Of a stretch of DNA of 36,053 nucleotides, positions 32,658-36,053 are shown one piece after another. A program made the position numbers and the translations under genes. The DNA is taken from positions 1 through 36,053 of IMG/VR virus record IMGVR_UViG_3300025417_000004. One strand, written 5' to 3'. This stretch comes from a virus. Numbering within the stretch: the stretch's first letter is position 1; every line of letters begins with the position of its first letter. The notes beneath the pieces were generated by a model, which was not told where the DNA came from, ran no database searches, and was given only the letters and a program-made list of their open reading frames with translations.

Positions 32658-32808
32658 CTAATTCACCTCCAAAGTAAACAAACAACTTCTTAGCCGCCTC
32701 ATACACCTCTGCGTCTTCATCATTGTCTTCATCCTCTAATAGGTCTAATACCTTCTCCAGATGAACCAACATCAACTTATCCAACAAGTCATTCAAACGA
32801 TCCTCCAT
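32647..32808 (-). CDS. Small acidic protein (53 aa)
   Basis: This short frame encodes a very acidic helix (MEDRLNDLLDKLMLVHLEKV, then DLLEDEDNDEDAEVYEAAKKL). The start overlaps the end of the preceding gene by 16 bases and its stop falls inside the start of the next, consistent with a tightly packed small-gene cluster. A DNA-mimic or regulatory role is conceivable from charge alone. Confidence 0.6.
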   Translation of the reverse strand: MEDRLNDLLDKLMLVHLEKVLDLLEDEDNDEDAEVYEAAKKLFVYFGGELDEY

Positions 32809-33005
32809 ACCCTCACCCCCCCGTCTTCAGTCCTGGCTACAAACTTCTTACCGTACCGCTTGGCAGCCCTCAGGTTTGAGTTACACACCTGCTGCAACGG
32901 CATATCCTCAAGAAAGAAACTATCACCAACCTCCATCGACTCATACGGATATAACGTCCGTGTTCGCCTAGTCGGCACCGGTATATCTTTATCTACTTGT
33001 ATCAT
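32793..33005 (-). CDS. First late-unit small protein (70 aa)
   Basis: The ATG at 33005 has GGGG seven bases upstream; a GTG one codon earlier is less well placed. The product has DIPVPTRRTRTLYPYESMEVGDSFFLEDM and then AAKRYGKKFVARTEDGGVRVWRIV. Similar short phage proteins with a YPFxxMxVGDSF core and RVWR(V/I) end are known but uncharacterised (recalled). It would be the first gene expressed leftward from the control region. Confidence 0.7.
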   Translation of the reverse strand: MIQVDKDIPVPTRRTRTLYPYESMEVGDSFFLEDMPLQQVCNSNLRAAKRYGKKFVARTEDGGVRVWRIV

Positions 33006-33008
33006 CAC

Positions 33009-33543
33009 CTAACCCCATAACGCAATACACAAATAATAGCAGATGTTGCGGAAAAGGCTATTTTTCTTTGGGGGGGGAAAGGAAAGGTGCACCCTCCAGC
33101 CGCCCTCCCCGCCCATCACCGTCCACGCTGCATCGAGGTGCCTGGCTGTCGCGTCTAGAGTATGCGCGTCTAGCGAATGCGATCGAGTCCCAAGTCCAAG
33201 TAGAGTGCGGCTATGGCGTCAGGGTATTGATGTATCCGGTTATGTATATAGTAGTGGCCCATTGGCCCCTACGCGTAGAGGGTAGAGGGTTGCATACTTT
33301 CCAACTATTGCCCTTTGCTTCGCTCGGGTCGCTGGTTGATAACTATAGATAACTAGGTTACTATGTCCCTTATAATAATTAGAATAATTAATAAGTATCT
33401 ATATATACAACGACACTAAGTATTACTTATTAGGGTAAGTCCCTATAAAATATATTGCACTAATACTTGTATACATCAATTAATCATGTATACTAACACT
33501 TGTAATATCTCAATCAATCAGGTAACTTATTAGGAGCTAGACC
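33009..33543. promoter_or_regulatory. Divergent control region; candidate origin
   Basis: This is the longest gene-free stretch (535 bases), between the leftward and rightward units. The left part (about 33050-33300) is G/C-rich with an 8-G run near 33070, a repeated octamer GCGTCTAG (33151-33158 and 33166-33173) and a 10-base palindrome CTACGCGTAG (33269-33278). The right part (about 33340-33530) is A/T-rich with many TATA-like elements and the inverted repeat at 33469-33493. A minus-strand TATTAT box lies at 33033-33038. Small frames here lack ribosome sites. It probably holds divergent promoters and may hold the replication origin. Confidence 0.6.
33467..33523 (+). promoter_or_regulatory. 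Candidate early promoter with operator-like inverted repeat
   Basis: GTATACAT (33469-33476) and ATGTATAC (33486-33493) form a perfect 8-base inverted repeat separated by 9 bases. A -10-like TATACT (33489-33494) lies in the right arm, and TTGTAT (33467-33472) in the left arm at a 16-base spacing is a weak -35. A dimeric repressor binding the repeat would block such a promoter. TCAATCAGGT follows at 33514-33523, as in the leader at 1309-1318. The repeat is certain; promoter and operator roles are inferred. Confidence 0.5.
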
Positions 33544-33864
33544 ATGATTCAAAACGTACAACTCTCAGACTTTCGTACTGCCTTTGCTCAATGCCGCAGA
33601 CAGTCACAGTTCAGTTATGAGGCTCTTGGCTTATTGTTTGAGTATCTAGAAGAAATTGATTCTTCATACGACTTAGATGTAATTGAGCTGTGCTGTGAGT
33701 ATGCAGAGTCAACACCGGAAGAGATTGTTAATAGCTACTCAATAGACATTGAGGGCTTGCAGGACGACCAGGTTCAGCGAGCCGTACTTGATTACCTCTA
33801 CAACAATACTCAGGTCGTTGGCGTCACCCATAACGACACAATCGTCTACTGCTCATCATTCTAA
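33544..33864 (+). CDS. Small acidic early protein, first of the rightward unit (106 aa)
   Basis: This acidic protein contains FSYEALGLLFEYLEEID, LDVIELCCEYAES and ends VTHNDTIVYCSSF. Similar small phage proteins with FSYEAL and LDVIxxCCEYxE cores and a GxDxxIVY end are common in environmental and enterobacterial phages (recalled). They often lie near early promoters and have no proven role. TAGGAGCTAGACC precedes the ATG. Acidic charge and early position would also suit an anti-defence protein, but this is speculation. Confidence 0.75.
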   Translation: MIQNVQLSDFRTAFAQCRRQSQFSYEALGLLFEYLEEIDSSYDLDVIELCCEYAESTPEEIVNSYSIDIEGLQDDQVQRAVLDYLYNNTQVVGVTHNDTIVYCSSF

Positions 33865-33874
33865 GGGGTCAGCT

Positions 33875-34063
33875 ATGGTAATCATCGAACGAGCAAAGGA
33901 TTTCCTATATGTCTGCGACTATAACGGTTACGCAAACGGTAAGGAATACCACATCACTAAAGTAAAAAAAGAATATGTTGCAAACCAAGCGTATGCAAAG
34001 GTTCAAGTAAGAGCACGCACACTCAAAGAATTAGCCGCCAAACTGGAAGAGGTGACAGTATGA
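33875..34063 (+). CDS. Small basic/acidic hypothetical protein (62 aa)
   Basis: The ATG at 33875 (AAGGGGTCAGCT upstream) gives MVIIERAKDFLYVCDYNGYAN. The longer in-frame opening at 33749 overlaps the previous gene and lacks a ribosome site. The product is a small alpha/beta protein with a YVCDYNGYANGKEYHITKVK pattern and a helical C-terminus (ARTLKELAAKLEEV). It is followed by an ATGA overlap with a tiny membrane peptide. The function is unknown. Confidence 0.65.
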   Translation: MVIIERAKDFLYVCDYNGYANGKEYHITKVKKEYVANQAYAKVQVRARTLKELAAKLEEVTV

Positions 34064-34140
34064 CAAACAAACAATTATTCAATGATGCTATTGCTTTGGT
34101 ACTTATGGCAGTGGCTTTTATCTTGTGTCTTTTTATATAA
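34060..34140 (+). CDS. Tiny membrane peptide (26 aa)
   Basis: MTNKQLFNDAIALVLMAVAF continues as one hydrophobic helix to the stop. It starts in an ATGA overlap with the previous gene and ends 20 bases before a terminator. Short single-span peptides like this are common in early phage operons and can target host membrane proteins, but there is no direct evidence here. Confidence 0.5.
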   Translation: MTNKQLFNDAIALVLMAVAFILCLFI

Positions 34141-34160
34141 AGTCGCTCTAGAATCGATTT

Positions 34161-34184
34161 AAAGGGCTATTGCAGCCCTTTTTT
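34161..34184 (+). terminator. Rho-independent terminator
   Basis: AAAGGGCT and AGCCCTTT form an 8-base stem with a 5-base loop (ATTGC), followed directly by a T run. It lies after the tiny membrane gene and before the next gene, so it should end or attenuate the first early transcript. Confidence 0.85.
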
Positions 34185-34255
34185 ATCGTCTTAGTTATCC
34201 AAGTATCAATTCTGGCGTTAACGTCTTAAAACGCTTATTTCAAGGATGAATAAAC

Positions 34256-34558
34256 ATGAATATTTATGATTATATTTTTATCTTTTACGCCGTCCTGGCG
34301 GTTATTGGCTTTGGTGCGTTGTGTGTGAGGTGGTACAAGCGCACACATATAGAAGAAAAATCCCCCGCGCGCGTGTTGCAAGGTGAGGTGTATGCCGATG
34401 ACTTGGGGATTGAGGCCGCCGTTGAACCTCGCCCACGGTTTGGATTGCTTGATCCAGATTGGAAGTATGTCAAAAGTGAAGCTACCGATATTCGGAAGAC
34501 TTTCAGAGAACACCGCGCCCAAGTGTTAGCCCAGACCCAAAGGGGGAATCGTGAATGA
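34256..34558 (+). CDS. Membrane-anchored hypothetical protein (100 aa)
   Basis: The N-terminus (MNIYDYIFIFYAVLAVIGFGALCVRW) is a single membrane span followed by a charged cytoplasmic tail rich in Arg, Glu and Pro, ending REHRAQVLAQTQRGNRE. AAGGATGAATAAAC precedes the ATG. Its TGA overlaps the starts of both following frames: GTG at 34551 and ATG at 34555. It lies immediately upstream of the methyltransferase locus and may be co-transcribed with it. Confidence 0.72.
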   Translation: MNIYDYIFIFYAVLAVIGFGALCVRWYKRTHIEEKSPARVLQGEVYADDLGIEAAVEPRPRFGLLDPDWKYVKSEATDIRKTFREHRAQVLAQTQRGNRE

Positions 34559-35618
34559 GTTGGCTCTTTTCGCAGGCGCTGGTGGAGGAATACTTGGGGG
34601 ACACTTGCTTGGATGGCGAACAGTCTGTGCAGTCGAGTGGGAACCCTACCCAGCAAGCGTATTGTGCGCCAGACAAAATGACAAAATTCTCCCGCCTTTC
34701 CCGATTTGGGATGATGTTCAGACCTTTGACGGAAACCCGTGGCGAGGAATTGTTGACGTTGTATCTGGCGGATTTCCATGCCAGGACATTAGCGCAGCAG
34801 GAAAAGGTGCAGGAATTACAGGCAGCCGATCCTCAATGTGGAAACACATGGCGCGCATCATTGGCGAAGTACGACCACAGTACGTCTATGTGGAAAACAG
34901 CCCAATGCTCGTTACTAGAGGACTCGATGTCGTTCTCGCTGACCTTGCCGCGCTGGGGTTTGATGCAAGATGGGGCGTTGTATCCGCAGCAGACGTTGGT
35001 GCAAACCATAAGCGTGAAAGAATTTGGATCAGAGCCAAACAACGACACTTTCTTTCATACACCATGCAGCACGGGGATGGATGGAGGCAGCAACAGTCGG
35101 AAAGCACTCAAGAAACGTCTGGAATGGGCAACTCCAAACACTTTGGAAGGATTAGCACCCAAGAAGTTAGATCGAATTATGGAGTACAACAACAAGTCTC
35201 GCCCAGGTCGCAGTTATGCGTCAATGAACCTACGGGAGCAGGTTGTGTACGGCAAGATACCGATATGGCCGACACCTCAAGCACGGGATCACAAGGGGAG
35301 CAGCGGCAGGAGCAACACGGGTCAAGAGCTGGATTTGCCAACGAAAGTCAAGTTGTGGCCTACACCTGCAACACGGGATTACAAGGGTGCAAATTCATTC
35401 AAAACGACTCAAGAGAAGCTGCTTCAAGGCAAACAAGCACATACGGGGCAATTACCCAATGCGATAATGATGGAGAAAAAAGAAGACATTGGTGGGACGT
35501 TGAACCCAACGTGGGTAGAGTGGCTAATGGGGTGGCCGCTAGGGTGGACAGACTTAAAGCCATTGGAAATGGACAAGTACCAGAAGTGGCAAGAACAGCA
35601 TGGGGTTTGCTTAAATAA
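34551..35618 (+). CDS. C5-cytosine DNA methyltransferase (Dcm-type)
   Basis: This 355-aa protein starts at a GTG with AGGGGGAATC upstream. Motif I is LALFAGAGGGILGG (4-17). Motif IV with the catalytic Cys77 is SGGFPCQDIS. Motif VI ENSPML (115-120) is the variant common in phage enzymes. Motif VIII is RERIWI (155-160). After a variable target-recognition region rich in Gln, Ser and Thr (about 165-310), the C-terminal motifs IX/X are WDVEPNVGRVANGVAARVDRLKAIGNGQVP. It should methylate cytosine at C5, probably to protect phage DNA or alter host expression. Nearly the whole gene is also open in the +1 frame (next entry). Confidence 0.9.
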   Translation: MNELALFAGAGGGILGGHLLGWRTVCAVEWEPYPASVLCARQNDKILPPFPIWDDVQTFDGNPWRGIVDVVSGGFPCQDISAAGKGAGITGSRSSMWKHMARIIGEVRPQYVYVENSPMLVTRGLDVVLADLAALGFDARWGVVSAADVGANHKRERIWIRAKQRHFLSYTMQHGDGWRQQQSESTQETSGMGNSKHFGRISTQEVRSNYGVQQQVSPRSQLCVNEPTGAGCVRQDTDMADTSSTGSQGEQRQEQHGSRAGFANESQVVAYTCNTGLQGCKFIQNDSREAASRQTSTYGAITQCDNDGEKRRHWWDVEPNVGRVANGVAARVDRLKAIGNGQVPEVARTAWGLLK

Positions 35619-35628
35619 AAACCTATGA
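34555..35628 (+). CDS. Overlapping +1-frame protein inside the DNA methyltransferase gene (357 aa)
   Basis: This ATG-initiated frame is open for 357 codons on the same strand and overlaps the methyltransferase by more than 1 kb. Its ATG forms an ATGA overlap with the preceding gene, the usual gene junction of this phage. The product is not random-looking. It has LADFHARTLAQQEKVQ (71-86), TSMWKTAQCSLLEDS (110-124), two WPTP-type repeats (WPTPQARDHKG 238-248, WPTPATRDYKG 268-278) and a C-terminal motif LNPTWVEWLMGWPLGWTDLKP (316-336). I recall proteins with these strings in phage and bacterial databases. Whether it is translated or is a shadow of methyltransferase conservation is unresolved. 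Confidence 0.5.
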   Translation: MSWLFSQALVEEYLGDTCLDGEQSVQSSGNPTQQAYCAPDKMTKFSRLSRFGMMFRPLTETRGEELLTLYLADFHARTLAQQEKVQELQAADPQCGNTWRASLAKYDHSTSMWKTAQCSLLEDSMSFSLTLPRWGLMQDGALYPQQTLVQTISVKEFGSEPNNDTFFHTPCSTGMDGGSNSRKALKKRLEWATPNTLEGLAPKKLDRIMEYNNKSRPGRSYASMNLREQVVYGKIPIWPTPQARDHKGSSGRSNTGQELDLPTKVKLWPTPATRDYKGANSFKTTQEKLLQGKQAHTGQLPNAIMMEKKEDIGGTLNPTWVEWLMGWPLGWTDLKPLEMDKYQKWQEQHGVCLNKNL

Positions 35629-35638
35629 TATAGTTGTG

Positions 35639-35736
35639 CTGTTGTCGTAGAAAACAACAGATCAAAGCCCGTTTCATTCAGTGTCTTGCCCCGTGAAGGG
35701 GTTTCTACCAAGATGCTGAGTAAAACGGGTTTTTTT
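35639..35736 (+). ncRNA. Structured RNA ending in a terminator after the methyltransferase locus
   Basis: Two hairpins follow the gene. Hairpin 1 (35639-35660) pairs CTGTTGT with ACAACAG around CGTAGAAA. Hairpin 2 (35668-35729) has an outer stem CCCGTTT/AAACGGG, then about 13 pairs (ATTCAGTGTCTTG with CAAGATGCTGAGT, including G-U wobbles), an inner CCCC-GTGAA-GGGG and an asymmetric bulge. Seven Ts follow (35730-35736). It is at least a strong intrinsic terminator, but much larger than needed for one, so it may be a small RNA. I recognise no known family and see no good promoter directly upstream. Confidence 0.6.
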
Positions 35737-35954
35737 ATGTCCTCTACGTTAACCGTGCCGATTGCGTTAACAATGCACCCATCCTGGTGGCTATCGAGAA
35801 AAGGGTTACACGGTAAGCCATAGATGTCATATGAGCCGGTGCAAATCCGTAAGAATCCGTGGGGCTGGTTGAATACGCAAGCCCAGGGGTGTAGCCGATG
35901 GTTACCATGCGTATCCCGTAATGGGGGAAGAGCCGATACTCACTTATCCTGTCG
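35737..35954. other. Unexplained gap between terminator and first duplicated gene
   Basis: With bases 1-69 this gives about 290 bases without a convincing gene. It holds an imperfect hairpin (GTGC[CG]ATTG at 35755-35764, CAATGCAC at 35771-35778), the repeated GTTAAC palindrome, the doubled AATCCGT, GCCGAT three times and the palindrome ATGGTTACCAT. A 65-codon frame from 35824 lacks a ribosome site and looks like chance. The density of short symmetric elements suggests an RNA leader or a protein-binding region. I see no match to a riboswitch class I can name. Confidence 0.5.
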
Positions 35955-36053
35955 TGGGGTAGGGGGGTTTTCGGGAAGAGATAGGGCAGTACATGGGTAT
36001 TTAATTTTAACTAGGGGATAGATATGAACAAGATTGATTTAATTATTGATGCG
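35955..36053. repeat. Terminal direct repeat, right copy (circular join)
   Basis: Identical to bases 1-99. Reading through the join, the rightward unit continues from the methyltransferase locus into the duplicated small genes. The final 30 bases are the start of the gene at 70, not a third paralogue. Confidence 0.93.

Noticed and set aside
33043-33352. Two overlapping short frames in the control region
   Set aside because: They open in a G/C-rich stretch without a ribosome site, and neither product looks protein-like.
35820-35900. Cobalamin-type riboswitch (GCCGGTGCAAATCC looked suggestive)
   Set aside because: The rest of the conserved core is absent and no cobalamin-related gene follows.
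35824-36021. 65-codon frame across the circular join
   Set aside because: It has no ribosome site, shows chance-like composition and overlaps the leader of the gene at 70.

Overview
The window is one complete, circularised genome of a small tailed phage (Caudoviricetes, podovirus-type virion genes). The first 99 bases recur exactly as the last 99 (1-99 = 35955-36053), the usual overlap of a circular assembly, so the unique genome is about 35,954 bp. I see no bacterial genes, integrase, repressor, tRNA, CRISPR array or IS element. A GH108-type endolysin, an Rz-like spanin and a small two-span membrane protein point to a Gram-negative host. Gene content resembles uncultured aquatic (perhaps betaproteobacterial) phages, but the host is a guess.

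Layout. Two divergent transcription units leave a non-coding control region at about 33009-33543. The rightward (+) early unit runs 33544 -> 36053/1 -> 5732. It holds small conserved phage proteins, a membrane peptide and a terminator (34161-34184), a C5-cytosine DNA methyltransferase with a second long open frame overlapping nearly all of it (34551-35628), a structured RNA/terminator (35639-35736), an unexplained gap of about 290 bp, a tandem duplication of two small gene types (70-1257), and a recombination set: YqaJ-type exonuclease, RecT-like annealing protein, SSB-like protein with an acidic tail, and RusA resolvase. It ends with a glycosyltransferase and a SAM methyltransferase. No DNA or RNA polymerase, helicase or primase is visible, so replication probably relies on the host.

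The leftward (-) late unit runs 33005 -> 5729 in standard virion order: four small ORFs, large terminase, HTH protein, zinc-ribbon/AT-hook protein, portal, small proteins, scaffold candidate, major capsid protein, decoration-like beta proteins, head-tail adaptor, gp10-like tail stabilisation protein, tail fibres with an HNH endonuclease gene wedged between them, fibre-assembly candidate, more fibre and small proteins, four large low-complexity proteins (likely ejection proteins), then small membrane and lysis genes and two tiny basic proteins. The two units converge tail to tail with a 4-base overlap at 5729-5732.

Genes are packed with ATGA or TAATG junctions and often use an extended Shine-Dalgarno AGGGGATA. 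The most unusual feature is the methyltransferase locus, where two roughly 1.07-kb same-strand frames both look like real proteins.
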